In this document: one piece after another, positions 13,104 through 21,462 of the stretch
How the letters are laid out: each line of letters begins with the position of its first letter
Numbering within the stretch: position 1 is the stretch's first letter
Assembly (NCBI GenBank): GCA_017473105.1
Contig: JAFUNE010000019.1
Coordinates: 1 to 24,100, forward strand
Length of the DNA: 24,100 nt
Source of the DNA: Bacilli bacterium
GTDB lineage: Bacteria > Bacillota_I > Bacilli_A > RF39 > UBA660
Reading direction: 5' to 3'
Notes under the pieces: model-generated
Seen by the model: the letters and a program-made list of their open reading frames with translations, nothing else
Told to the model about the DNA's origin: nothing
Database searches by the model: none
Made by a program: the position numbers and the translations under genes

Positions 13104-13583
13104 CTACTTTTTGTTTACTTTTTCTCTTTTTTCTTGGTTGTATTCTACATCATATATATCATATTCAGATAATATTCTGGCACTTTTATATTCTAGTTTT
13201 TTTTCGGATATATATCCTAGTTCTACAGCATCACTTACAGGAATAAGTAACATTAAAGTTGTATCAACAAGAAAATCTTCTATTATTGTCCATGCGTGTT
13301 CTCCATTTGGAGAATTTTTAGTTTCTACTAGTAATTTAGCTTTTCCATAGTACATTTTAGCTTCTTCAAATCTTCTTGCAATATATCTAGAAGTTAATCC
13401 ACAGTGACCAATATTAAATCCTTTTTGATAAATTTCACCTAAAGTTTTAGCATTTTCTTCTAGGCATTCATCTAATGGTATTGAAAAGATAATATTTCTT
13501 AGTTGCTCTGGCCAAGCATATTGCTCTAAATCAACATTATATTTTTTCGCAATATCTTTTCTTAGTTCTTCAGATGGTAACAT
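13104..13583 (-). CDS. Unknown small protein with possible Cys-His-Asp triad
   Basis: 159 aa, cytosolic by appearance. NIGHCGLTSRYIARRF (C61), NGEHAWTII (H96) and EDFLVDTTL (D107) occur in the order and context of transglutaminase/papain-fold enzymes, where Cys starts a helix, His a strand and Asp the following strand. I cannot name a family, and the catalytic reading is an inference. The ORF is open to an ATG at 13607, but AAGGAG lies seven nt before the ATG at 13583 and the predicted transcript starts near 13600 (extended -10 TGATATAAT at 13608-13616), so the upstream ATG is excluded. It is divergent from the ABC exporter. Confidence 0.7.
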   Translation of the reverse strand: MLPSEELRKDIAKKYNVDLEQYAWPEQLRNIIFSIPLDECLEENAKTLGEIYQKGFNIGHCGLTSRYIARRFEEAKMYYGKAKLLVETKNSPNGEHAWTIIEDFLVDTTLMLLIPVSDAVELGYISEKKLEYKSARILSEYDIYDVEYNQEKREKVNKK

Positions 13584-13648
13584 ATACTCACTCCTTTTTT
13601 TTGACATATTATATCATGAAATTTTATTTTTTTAAATTTTTATGATTA

Positions 13649-13657
13649 TGTTATAAT
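13649..13657 (+). promoter_or_regulatory. Extended -10 of the ABC exporter operon
   Basis: TGTTATAAT about 32 nt before the ATG at 13689, with no good -35. It sits about 35 nt from the divergent TGATATAAT at 13608-13616. Confidence 0.55.
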
Positions 13658-13688
13658 TAATTTAATGATAGAATTTCGAGGTGATTTA

Positions 13689-14450
13689 ATGATTGAAATT
13701 AAAAATATTTCAAAGGAATTTGAAAAGAATGTTGAAAAAAATAAGAAGATTAAGTTTTTAGCTGATAAAGATATTTCTTTTGATGTTAAAGATGGAGAGA
13801 TACTTGGTTTACTTGGTCCAAACGGTGCTGGTAAAACTACTCTACTTAGAATAATTGCAGGTATTATGAAACCTACTAAAGGAGAAATTGTTTTTAATAA
13901 TAAAAAACTTTCAGATAATGAAATTGAAATAAAAAAGAATATTTCTTTCTTATCTGGTAATACAAAACTTTATAGGGATATTTCTTGTGTAGAACTTTTA
14001 AAGATGTGTGCTGATTATTATGATATGGATAAAAAATCTTTGGACAAAAGAATTGAAGAAGTTACAAAAAGGTTTTCAATCACTTCATTTAAAGATCAGA
14101 GAATAGGAAGTTTATCTACTGGTCAAACACAAAGAGTTGGTGTTGCTAGATGTGTATTGCATGACCCACACTATTATATTTTAGATGAGGCAACTTCAGG
14201 ATTAGATATTATTTCTAGTCAGGTTATTCTAGACTTTATTAAAGAAGAACGTACTAAAGGAAAATGTATAATTTATTCTACTCACTATATGGAAGAAGCA
14301 GAAAATATTTGTGATAGAGTTGTTTTATTAAATAAAGGAGAAGTTATAGCAGTTGGAACTCCTAAAGAAATTGAGGAAAAAACTAATACTACAAATATTA
14401 GAGATGCATTTTTTAAATTGATTGGAGGTTCTAATTATGAAGTTGAATAA
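13689..14450 (+). CDS. natA: ABC transporter ATP-binding protein (NatA-like)
   Basis: 253 aa. Complete ABC ATPase: Walker A GPNGAGKT (43-50), signature LSTGQTQRV (142-150), Walker B YYILDEATSGLD (163-172), switch His in YSTHYMEEAE (H199). The closest general type is the NatA/CcmA-like exporters that pair with an ABC-2 permease; in B. subtilis NatAB exports sodium, but the substrate here is not fixed by sequence. An ORF is open from ATG 13665, but the GAGGTG ribosome binding site lies inside that extension and serves the ATG at 13689. The end overlaps the permease start by 14 nt, so translation is coupled. Confidence 0.9.
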   Translation: MIEIKNISKEFEKNVEKNKKIKFLADKDISFDVKDGEILGLLGPNGAGKTTLLRIIAGIMKPTKGEIVFNNKKLSDNEIEIKKNISFLSGNTKLYRDISCVELLKMCADYYDMDKKSLDKRIEEVTKRFSITSFKDQRIGSLSTGQTQRVGVARCVLHDPHYYILDEATSGLDIISSQVILDFIKEERTKGKCIIYSTHYMEEAENICDRVVLLNKGEVIAVGTPKEIEEKTNTTNIRDAFFKLIGGSNYEVE

Positions 14451-15582
14451 TATTAAAATTACATTATTTAAAGAACTACGTGGTATTTTTAGAGATAAGA
14501 AAACAATTCAAAAATTAATTTTATATCCTTTAATTATTCCTATTTTTATAATTATGTTTGGATTTTTATTTGATACAATGTCTACTAATAATTATGTAAT
14601 AGGAACTAATTATAAGCTTTCTAATGATGAAAAAATGATTATTGAAGATTTAGATGCTTTTAAGACAAAGTCTTATAAAAATAAAAAAGAATTAGATAAA
14701 GCATATAAAGAAGATAAAATTGATGGATATATTATAAAAGAAGGCAATACTTATACAATATATTCTGATAGAACAGTTAATAGCGGAGAAATAATTGTAT
14801 CAAATATTTCTGCTTATTTAGAGACTTATAATTTAGCTATAGGTAGTAATTACTTATTAAAAAATGATGTTGATCCAAATAAAGTTTTTAATAATCTTAT
14901 TATAGAAACTAAATCTTTAAAAGAAGATAATACTGATGTTATGGTAAGCTTACTTTTTAATATTGTAATTACTTATGTAATAATGATTGTTGTTATGGTT
15001 GGAGTAATAATTGTTCCTGATGCTACTTCCGGAGAAAAAGAAAGAGGTACATTAGAGACTATACTTACTTTCCCTATCAAAAGTTCAGAATTAGTAGTTG
15101 GTAAGTATTTAGCTACTGCTATTATGAGTTTTTTAGTAGGAGTTGCAGCTTACTTATTATCTATTCCTACATTTAGTATTGGTAATAAATTATTTGAATC
15201 ATATGAAAGCGTTACTTTCACAACAGAGTTTGGATTTATTATTTTAGCAATTCTTGTTATATTCCTTGTATCATTACTTAGTGCTGGAGTATGTATGGCA
15301 CTTGCTGGTAAGGCTAAAACTTATAAAGAGGCACAATCTTCTCTTCAAATGATTTCTGTATTACCAATGATTCCATACTTTTTATCAATTCTAGAAATTG
15401 ATAATATTATATTTGACTTTATACCTGTAGCTAACTGTAGTGCATTATTAAATGATATAGTTATAAATAATATTAATATCCAATCATTCTTAATAATCAT
15501 TTTAACTACTATTGTTTATACTGTAGTTATATTATTCTACATTTCTAAACAATATAAGTCAGAAGAAACATTATTTTCTTAA
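14437..15582 (+). CDS. natB: ABC-2 type permease (NatB-like)
   Basis: 381 aa. One N-terminal span (about 26-45) after FKELRGIFRDKKTI, a large extracellular loop of ~130 residues, then about five C-terminal spans (from ~173). GEKERGTLETILTFPIKSSELVVGKYL is the characteristic coupling segment of NatB/YhaP-type ABC-2 permeases. The ATG at 14437 has GGAGG eight nt upstream; the in-frame TTG at 14422 precedes that site and is rejected. It works with the ATPase encoded immediately upstream as an exporter; Na+ is the default guess from family, drugs or peptides are alternatives. Confidence 0.9.
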   Translation: MKLNNIKITLFKELRGIFRDKKTIQKLILYPLIIPIFIIMFGFLFDTMSTNNYVIGTNYKLSNDEKMIIEDLDAFKTKSYKNKKELDKAYKEDKIDGYIIKEGNTYTIYSDRTVNSGEIIVSNISAYLETYNLAIGSNYLLKNDVDPNKVFNNLIIETKSLKEDNTDVMVSLLFNIVITYVIMIVVMVGVIIVPDATSGEKERGTLETILTFPIKSSELVVGKYLATAIMSFLVGVAAYLLSIPTFSIGNKLFESYESVTFTTEFGFIILAILVIFLVSLLSAGVCMALAGKAKTYKEAQSSLQMISVLPMIPYFLSILEIDNIIFDFIPVANCSALLNDIVINNINIQSFLIIILTTIVYTVVILFYISKQYKSEETLFS

Positions 15583-15593
15583 TTAAACATAAT

Positions 15594-15623
15594 AGAATAT
15601 AGCAAATGCTATATTCTTTTTTT
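15594..15623 (+). terminator. Terminator of the ABC exporter operon
   Basis: AGAATATAGCA (15594-15604) and TGCTATATTCT (15607-15617) form an 11-bp perfect arm pair, followed by a T run. Confidence 0.9.
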
Positions 15624-15709
15624 ATAGTAATAACTTTCTATAACTATTTTCTTTAATTAGTGCTATAGTATATGATGTACTTTTTATTAGTAATTTAGGA
15701 GGTTAATTA

Positions 15710-16744
15710 ATGACTAATAATCAATTAAAAAAAGCATATAGTTCTTGCTTTTTATTAAAGAACGAAGCAATTATGGAGGAAGTAAATAATCTTGTTGAAG
15801 GTTATAAAGTAGATTCAATTAATTCTAATAATGGTCAATACGTAGTTAGATTTTCTGATAAAAATAAAAATACTATTAGTATGATTATAGATAATGACAA
15901 TATTCACGTTACTAGATTTGAAAATAATGTATTTAGTAATATTTCTATTTTTGATACTCAAGTTATGAGACAATCTGATATTGAAAAAAGAGATAAAGGA
16001 TTAGTTTATACTGAAACTTGTAAGAGATTTGCTAGATCTAGAAAATTTAATAATAGTCCAGTTTTAACTGATTTAGAACAAGAAAGTTATACATTTAGTG
16101 CTGATACTATTAATACTATTCTTAATGATAAAGATTATAGAGAAGTTGATTCAAATCAAATCTTTATTAGATTAAAGTCTTTAGGTATGAAAGCTAATCT
16201 AGAAGATGCAGCTGATTTATTCACAACATTTTCTACTCATATGAATTATTATTATGGTTGGGATGGAGGAAGACAAATTACAGATAACTTCTATCCTACT
16301 AAAACTTTAGTAAATGGAGAAAACTTATCAATGTTATTTGATGTTAATGATGGTCCGGATAAATTATATAGAGTTTATGATTTATATAGAGGTATTATCA
16401 ATCCTAGAAATGAAGGAGACATAATGTCAATTAATTCTGGTTTTATGTCAGAAGATTCATTTGATTATAAAAGATTTATTGGTATTACTGATACTGAAGA
16501 AGAAATTGCTGGTGAAAGTAAAAAAACTTTATCAACAGAATATGTTGATTATTTAACTGCTTTCTTTAAAGAAGCATTTGGGTATACTGGTAGTGTTGAA
16601 TTAGATAGATTTAGTTTATTAGCTGCTATTAATTATCAAGCAGCTTGTCCTGAATTAGAAACATTAGATGCAGAAATATCTTTACCAGAAGAGAAAAAGG
16701 ATAAACCAAAATCATTCTTAAAGAGATTTTTTGGAAGATGTTAA
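15710..16744 (+). CDS. Unknown 344-aa cytosolic protein
   Basis: I recognise no family. There is no signal peptide or long hydrophobic span. The body is mixed alpha/beta, with VVRFSDKNKNTISMIIDNDNIHVTRF (split beta hairpin, about 45-71), an aromatic stretch HMNYYYGWDGGRQITDNFYP near 180, and YRVYDLYRGIINPRNEGD. The tail is set apart: an acidic linker (LPEEKKDKPK) leads to SFLKRFFGRC, a short basic amphipathic helix ending in Cys, which might bind membrane. ATG at 15710 has AGGAGG seven nt upstream; TGCTATAGT at 15661-15669 could be its extended -10. It stands alone between two terminators, so context gives no role. Confidence 0.8.
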   Translation: MTNNQLKKAYSSCFLLKNEAIMEEVNNLVEGYKVDSINSNNGQYVVRFSDKNKNTISMIIDNDNIHVTRFENNVFSNISIFDTQVMRQSDIEKRDKGLVYTETCKRFARSRKFNNSPVLTDLEQESYTFSADTINTILNDKDYREVDSNQIFIRLKSLGMKANLEDAADLFTTFSTHMNYYYGWDGGRQITDNFYPTKTLVNGENLSMLFDVNDGPDKLYRVYDLYRGIINPRNEGDIMSINSGFMSEDSFDYKRFIGITDTEEEIAGESKKTLSTEYVDYLTAFFKEAFGYTGSVELDRFSLLAAINYQAACPELETLDAEISLPEEKKDKPKSFLKRFFGRC

Positions 16745-16745
16745 T

Positions 16746-16777
16746 AAAAAAATCATATAGAAATATATGATTTTTTT
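16746..16777. terminator. Bidirectional terminator between convergent genes
   Basis: ATCATATA-GAAA-TATATGAT stem-loop with long A and T runs on either side, serving the 15710 gene (+) and the AraC-type gene (-), whose stop codon starts at 16777. Confidence 0.85.
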
Positions 16778-17241
16778 TATTTGAAAAGAGATAACTTTTT
16801 AACAGTTTCTTGTGGAATACTATTTTTATACTCTTCTATTTTATTAAAAAATGTTTTTAATCTTACTAAACTTTCTGTTATTTCATAAATAGTATCATAT
16901 GATAATTCAGTGGTAACTTTAGTAAACTTTTTATATGAATAAGGTTTAACTCCCATTACTTTTTTAAATACTTCTGAATAATACTCTTGAGATTCAAAAC
17001 CATGCTTAATTGCTATTTTTAAAATAGAGTATTCTTTTTCTTTATATGTAGGTAATGATAAATATACTTTTCTATTATTAATATATTCAAATATTGTCAT
17101 ACCTATTTCTCTTTTAAAGAGTCTCATTATATAGTCTTTATTAAAATAAAAAATACGTGATATTTCTTTTATAGTTATTTTTTTATAAATATTATTATCT
17201 ATATAATTTAATATATCAATTATGAGTTTTCTTTGATTCAT
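16777..17241 (-). CDS. AraC-family DNA-binding protein, short form
   Basis: 154 aa. An AraC HTH domain occupies roughly residues 5-105: first helix-turn-helix ITIKEISRIFYFNKDYIMRLFKRE (about 22-45, split by the turn), then GMTIFEYINNRKVYLSL, and the second ILKIAIKHGFESQEYYSEVFKKVMGVKPYSYKK with the family's hallmark 'G.......F...F....G..P..YR'. There is no N-terminal effector domain, so it is like MarA/SoxS-type short regulators, with a ~45-residue C-terminal extension of unknown role. ATG at 17241; GGTGGTG lies about seven nt upstream; TGATATAAT at 17259-17267 is the promoter -10. It is divergent from the VirD4-like gene and may control it. Confidence 0.9.
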   Translation of the reverse strand: MNQRKLIIDILNYIDNNIYKKITIKEISRIFYFNKDYIMRLFKREIGMTIFEYINNRKVYLSLPTYKEKEYSILKIAIKHGFESQEYYSEVFKKVMGVKPYSYKKFTKVTTELSYDTIYEITESLVRLKTFFNKIEEYKNSIPQETVKKLSLFK

Positions 17242-17334
17242 ATCAAATCACCACCATTATTATATCATAAGTCGTTATTGTTTAAAAAACATATTTTATT
17301 CTATGATTTAATGTAAGTGAAAGGGAGGAAGAAT

Positions 17335-18693
17335 ATGAGTTATGCAAGATGGGCTACAAAAAATGAAGTAGTCGAAAAATTACAAGGAGTTAATTTAGAA
17401 ACAGGAGTTACAAAATCAGGTATTCCATTAGCTTACGATGATAATTATTTATATATTAATAATCGTGAAGCGCATAGTTTAATTATTGGAAGCACTGGTA
17501 GTGGTAAAACACAATCTACTATTTTACCAATGTTAAAACTATCAATGATGGCAAAAGAATCTATAGTTTTAACTGATCCAAAAGGAGAACTATATGATAA
17601 ATGTGCAGGAGCTTTAAAAGAAAAAGGATATGATGTATTAGTTTTAAATTTTGGAGATGCTAAATATGGAAATGGTTGGAATCCGTTAAGATTACCTTAT
17701 GATTTATACAAAAATGATGAAAAAGATAAAGCTATAGAAATGATTGAAGATTTAGCTTACTATTTATTCTTTGATGGTGTTAATAATAATTCAGATCCAT
17801 TTTGGTTTAATTCTACAGTAGATTACTTTACTGGATTAGTACTTTACTTATTTGAAAATGCTAATAAAGAAGTGATTCATCTTCAAAGTATTTGTGAATT
17901 AAGCAATACATTAAATAGTAAAGAAAATAGTATCTTATTCATTAATAAGTTAGATAAAAAATCAAAGATATATTTAAACTTAGTTGGTACACTTAGTGCG
18001 CCTACTGAAACAAGAGGAAGTATTATCGCAGTATTTAATCAAAAAATGAAAAAATATATTTCAAGAGAAAACTTATCTAATATGTTATCTTATAGTGATT
18101 TTGATATTACTGAAATTAGTAATAGACCTACTGCCTTATTTATAATTAGTGGTATATCAAATTATTGTAATAATCTAATACCATTATTAGTAGATCAAAT
18201 CATTAAAGGGGTTGAATATTTTGGTAAACAAGAAAATTATACAAATATATTATTAGATGAATTTGATGAAATGGTTCCAATTAAAAATTTCTCATCATTA
18301 ATTACATATTGTAGATCAATTAAAATTAAATTAGCAGTTACTGTTAGAAGCTATATCCATTTAAGTAATATGTATTCAAAAGAAGAAGCAGAAATCTTAA
18401 AGATGTGTTTTGGAAACTTAGTATATTTATTAAGTGATGACATTTATACATTAGAAGAAATTTCTAAATATTGTGGAAATACATTAGTAGATAACAGAGT
18501 TGAAAGACTTGTTACTGTTGAAGATTTGAAAACTATTAATACATTTGAAGCAATAGTTATTATTCCTAGAATGATGCCATTTAAAACTAAATTATTACCT
18601 GATTATCAAATTGATTGGGGAATTGATTTTCCAAAGATTGATATTCCTAAAAGAACTCAAAAAGAAATTAAATATTATGAAGAAAAGATTTAA
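17335..18693 (+). CDS. VirD4/TraG-like coupling ATPase without membrane domain
   Basis: 452 aa. Type IV coupling protein core (TraG/TraD family): GIPLAYDDNYLYI, AHSLIIGSTGSGKTQS with Walker A at 52-59, VLTDPKGELYDKCAG (78-92), LNFGDAKYGNGWNPL, PFWFNSTVDYFTGLVLYLF, Walker B ILLDEFDEM (305-313), and CRSIKIKLAVTVRS. Normal VirD4/TraG proteins carry two N-terminal membrane spans and are ~600 aa; this one begins directly at the ATPase domain. GTG at 17317 is in frame but GGGAGG lies downstream of it, six nt before ATG 17335. No relaxase or type IV secretion gene is in the window. Role unknown: an orphan DNA-pumping ATPase or a domesticated remnant. Confidence 0.85.
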   Translation: MSYARWATKNEVVEKLQGVNLETGVTKSGIPLAYDDNYLYINNREAHSLIIGSTGSGKTQSTILPMLKLSMMAKESIVLTDPKGELYDKCAGALKEKGYDVLVLNFGDAKYGNGWNPLRLPYDLYKNDEKDKAIEMIEDLAYYLFFDGVNNNSDPFWFNSTVDYFTGLVLYLFENANKEVIHLQSICELSNTLNSKENSILFINKLDKKSKIYLNLVGTLSAPTETRGSIIAVFNQKMKKYISRENLSNMLSYSDFDITEISNRPTALFIISGISNYCNNLIPLLVDQIIKGVEYFGKQENYTNILLDEFDEMVPIKNFSSLITYCRSIKIKLAVTVRSYIHLSNMYSKEEAEILKMCFGNLVYLLSDDIYTLEEISKYCGNTLVDNRVERLVTVEDLKTINTFEAIVIIPRMMPFKTKLLPDYQIDWGIDFPKIDIPKRTQKEIKYYEEKI

Positions 18694-18710
18694 TTATCTT
18701 TTCTTTTTTT
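18680..18710 (+). terminator. Terminator of the VirD4-like gene
   Basis: AAGAAAAGAT (18680-18689) and ATCTTTTCTT (18696-18705) with a 6-nt loop that carries the stop codon region (18691-18693), then T run. Confidence 0.85.
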
Positions 18711-18720
18711 AACATGATGT

Positions 18721-18757
18721 TGTGGATAAAATATTTTATTCACACTTTTTGTGTAAA
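18721..18757 (+). promoter_or_regulatory. Near-perfect 24-bp palindrome upstream of adhE
   Basis: TGTGGATAAAAT (18721-18732) and ATTTTATTCACA (18733-18744) are inverse copies with one mismatch. The outer nine bases are TTATCCACA and TTATTCACA in opposite orientation, i.e. DnaA-box-like. An overlapping inverted repeat, TTCACAC-N5-GTGTAAA, covers 18739-18757. Lying 60-110 nt upstream of the adhE start, it is a good candidate operator, for example for a redox regulator; it does not match the Rex consensus well. Confidence 0.5.
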
Positions 18758-18801
18758 GATATGTATTTTTTATTTATTTAAATTATATGAATTCCTAAAA
18801 A

Positions 18802-18810
18802 TGATATAAT
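18802..18810 (+). promoter_or_regulatory. Extended -10 of adhE
   Basis: TGATATAAT 24 nt before the adhE ATG; no good -35 at the right distance. Confidence 0.6.
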
Positions 18811-18833
18811 TATTACATAATGGAGGTGTCGAT

Positions 18834-21425
18834 ATGGATAAAGATACTGTAACAAAAAAAATTGATGATTTAATAGAAAGAGCAAAAGTTGCAAGGGACG
18901 AGTATTTAAAACTTAATCAAGAAGATATTGATAAAATTGTAAAAGCTATGTCTATGGCTGTACAAGAAAATCATATGTTACTTGCTAGAATGGCTGTTGA
19001 AGAAACTAAACGTGGTATTTATGAAGATAAAATTACTAAAAATATTTTCTCTTCTGAATATATTTATCATAGTATTAAGGATACAAAAACTGTAGGTACT
19101 ATTATTGATAATGAAGAAGAAGGTTATATGGAAATAGCTGAACCTATTGGAATTATTGCTGGTGTTACTCCAGTAACTAACCCTACTTCTACTACTTGTT
19201 TTAAATCTTTAATCGCAGCGAAAACTAGAAATGTAATTGTTTTTGGATTCCATCCATCAGCACAAAAATGTAGTGTTGCCACTGCTCAAATACTTTTAGA
19301 AGCAGCTGTAAATGCTGGCGCTCCTAAAGATTGTATTTTATGGATAGAAGAACCATCAATTGAAGCTACAAAAACATTAATGAATCATCCAGATGTTAAT
19401 TTAATTTTAGCTACTGGTGGAAAAGGAATGGTTACAAGTGCTTATTCTTGTGGAAAACCCGCTTTAGGTGTAGGACCAGGAAATGTACCTTGTTATATTC
19501 ATAGTTCTGCTAAATTAAAAACAAGTGTTAATGACTTAGTACTTTCTAAATCATTTGATAATGGTATGATTTGTGCTAGTGAGCAAGCAGTTATTATTGA
19601 TAAAGAATTAAAAAGTGATTTTGAAGCTTTAATGAAAGAAGCTGGTTGCTATTTTGCTAATAAAGAAGAAAAAGAATTACTTGGAAAATATATGTTTGAA
19701 GAAAAGAATGGAGAATATTCTTTAAATTCAGCTATTGTTGGAAAATATCCTTATGATATTGCACAAGATGCAGGATTTGAAATTCCATTTGATACAAAGA
19801 TTATTGTTGTATCAGAAACTGGTGTTGGTGAAGAATATCCATTTTCTAAAGAAAAACTTTCTCCTGTATTAACTTATTATAAAGTTAATGGTTATGAAGA
19901 AGGAGTTAAATTATGTGAAGAATTAATTGAATTTGGTGGATTAGGTCATTCTGCTGTAATACATGCTGAAGATCAAGATGTAATCAATTATTTCTCATCA
20001 GTAGTTAAAGTAGGAAGAATTATAGTTAATTCCCCTTCTACTCATGGTGCTATTGGTGATATTTATAATACTAATATGCCTTCTTTAACTTTAGGATGTG
20101 GAACATTTGGTGGTAATAGTACTACTGATAATGTATCTAGTGTTAACTTAATCAACTTAAAAAGAGTTGCTAAGAGAAAAGTTAATATGCAATGGTTTAA
20201 GATTCCACCTAAAATTTACTTTGAAGCTGGATCTATCAAATATCTTTCTGATATGAAAGGTATTTCTAAAGCATTTATCGTTACTGATAAATCAATGGTT
20301 GATTTAGGTTATGTTGATAAAGTTATTTATCAATTAGAAAAAAGAGATAATCAAGTTCATTATGAAATATTTAGTGACGTAGAACCAGACCCTTCATTTG
20401 ATACAATTGATCGTGGAGTTGAAGCTATGGGTTCATTTGAACCAGATGTTATTATTGCTCTTGGTGGAGGAAGTGCTATAGATGCTGCTAAAGGAATGTG
20501 GTTATTCTATGAACATCCTGATGTAGATAAAGAAGGATTAAAACTAAAATTCTTAGATATCAGAAAAAGAACTTATAAATATCCTAAATTAGGATTAAAA
20601 GCTAGTTTCGTTGCTATCCCTACTACTTCTGGTACTGGTAGTGAAGTTACTAACTTTGCAGTTATTACTGATAAACATAATAATGTTAAATATCCATTTG
20701 CTGATTATGAGTTAACTCCTGATGTAGCAATTATTGATCCAAACTTTGTTATGACTTTACCTAAAGTTTTAACTGCTGATACTGGTATGGATGTTTTAAC
20801 TCATGCTATTGAAGCTTATGTTTCAAATATGGCTAGTGATTTTACTGATGGTTTAGCTGAAAAGGCTGGAGAATTAATCAGACAATATTTAATTACTGCT
20901 TATGAACATGGTGATGATAAATTAGCTCGTGAAAAAGTACATAATGCTAGTACAATTGCTGGTATGGCATTTACTAATGCATTCTTAGGTATTAACCATT
21001 CTCTTGCTCATAAATTAGGTGCTGAGTTCCATATTTCTCATGGTAGATGTAATGCTATACTTTTACCTTATGTAATTAGATATAATTCTATGGAACCAAC
21101 TAAGTTTGTTTCTTTCCCTAAGTATGAACATTTTATAGCTGATGAAAAATATGCTAATTTTGCTAAAAAGATTGGATTAGAATTTAATACAACTCAAGAA
21201 GGTATTGATGCTTTAATTGATATGATTAATGATTTATTAGAAAAATTAGAAATACCTAAATCATTTAAAGAATATGGTATTGATGAAGCAATTTACATGA
21301 GTAAAGTTGATGATTTAGCTAATAAAGCTTTTGAAGATCAATGTACTACAGCTAATCCTAGATTACCTTTAGTTTCAGAATTAAAGAAAATTCTAATAGA
21401 TGCCTATTATGGAGTTAATTTTTAA
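18834..21425 (+). CDS. adhE: Bifunctional acetaldehyde-CoA/alcohol dehydrogenase
   Basis: 863 aa, the expected full length. Residues ~1-440 are the CoA-acylating aldehyde dehydrogenase, with GVTPVTNPTSTT (110-121), GVGPGNVP (212-219) and catalytic Cys247 in DNGMICASEQ. After a linker, ~455-863 are the iron-dependent alcohol dehydrogenase: GGGSAIDAAK (544-553), PTTSGTGSEVT (596-606), and metal ligands expected at D653 and H657 (DVLTHAIEAY), H722/H726 (INHSLAH) and H736 (HISHGRCNA). It reduces acetyl-CoA to ethanol with two NADH, regenerating NAD+ in fermentation, and forms spirosomes in other bacteria. ATG at 18834 follows GGAGGTG. The radical SAM and FTR-like genes follow closely on the same strand. 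Confidence 0.98.
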   Translation: MDKDTVTKKIDDLIERAKVARDEYLKLNQEDIDKIVKAMSMAVQENHMLLARMAVEETKRGIYEDKITKNIFSSEYIYHSIKDTKTVGTIIDNEEEGYMEIAEPIGIIAGVTPVTNPTSTTCFKSLIAAKTRNVIVFGFHPSAQKCSVATAQILLEAAVNAGAPKDCILWIEEPSIEATKTLMNHPDVNLILATGGKGMVTSAYSCGKPALGVGPGNVPCYIHSSAKLKTSVNDLVLSKSFDNGMICASEQAVIIDKELKSDFEALMKEAGCYFANKEEKELLGKYMFEEKNGEYSLNSAIVGKYPYDIAQDAGFEIPFDTKIIVVSETGVGEEYPFSKEKLSPVLTYYKVNGYEEGVKLCEELIEFGGLGHSAVIHAEDQDVINYFSSVVKVGRIIVNSPSTHGAIGDIYNTNMPSLTLGCGTFGGNSTTDNVSSVNLINLKRVAKRKVNMQWFKIPPKIYFEAGSIKYLSDMKGISKAFIVTDKSMVDLGYVDKVIYQLEKRDNQVHYEIFSDVEPDPSFDTIDRGVEAMGSFEPDVIIALGGGSAIDAAKGMWLFYEHPDVDKEGLKLKFLDIRKRTYKYPKLGLKASFVAIPTTSGTGSEVTNFAVITDKHNNVKYPFADYELTPDVAIIDPNFVMTLPKVLTADTGMDVLTHAIEAYVSNMASDFTDGLAEKAGELIRQYLITAYEHGDDKLAREKVHNASTIAGMAFTNAFLGINHSLAHKLGAEFHISHGRCNAILLPYVIRYNSMEPTKFVSFPKYEHFIADEKYANFAKKIGLEFNTTQEGIDALIDMINDLLEKLEIPKSFKEYGIDEAIYMSKVDDLANKAFEDQCTTANPRLPLVSELKKILIDAYYGVNF

Positions 21426-21462
21426 TATTTATATGTTAGAATAACTACTTGAGGTAATTTAT

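Noticed and set aside
18739..18757. Rex operator before adhE
   Set aside because: The arms TTCACAC and GTGTAAA with five T between do not fit the Rex consensus well. Kept only as a general palindrome.
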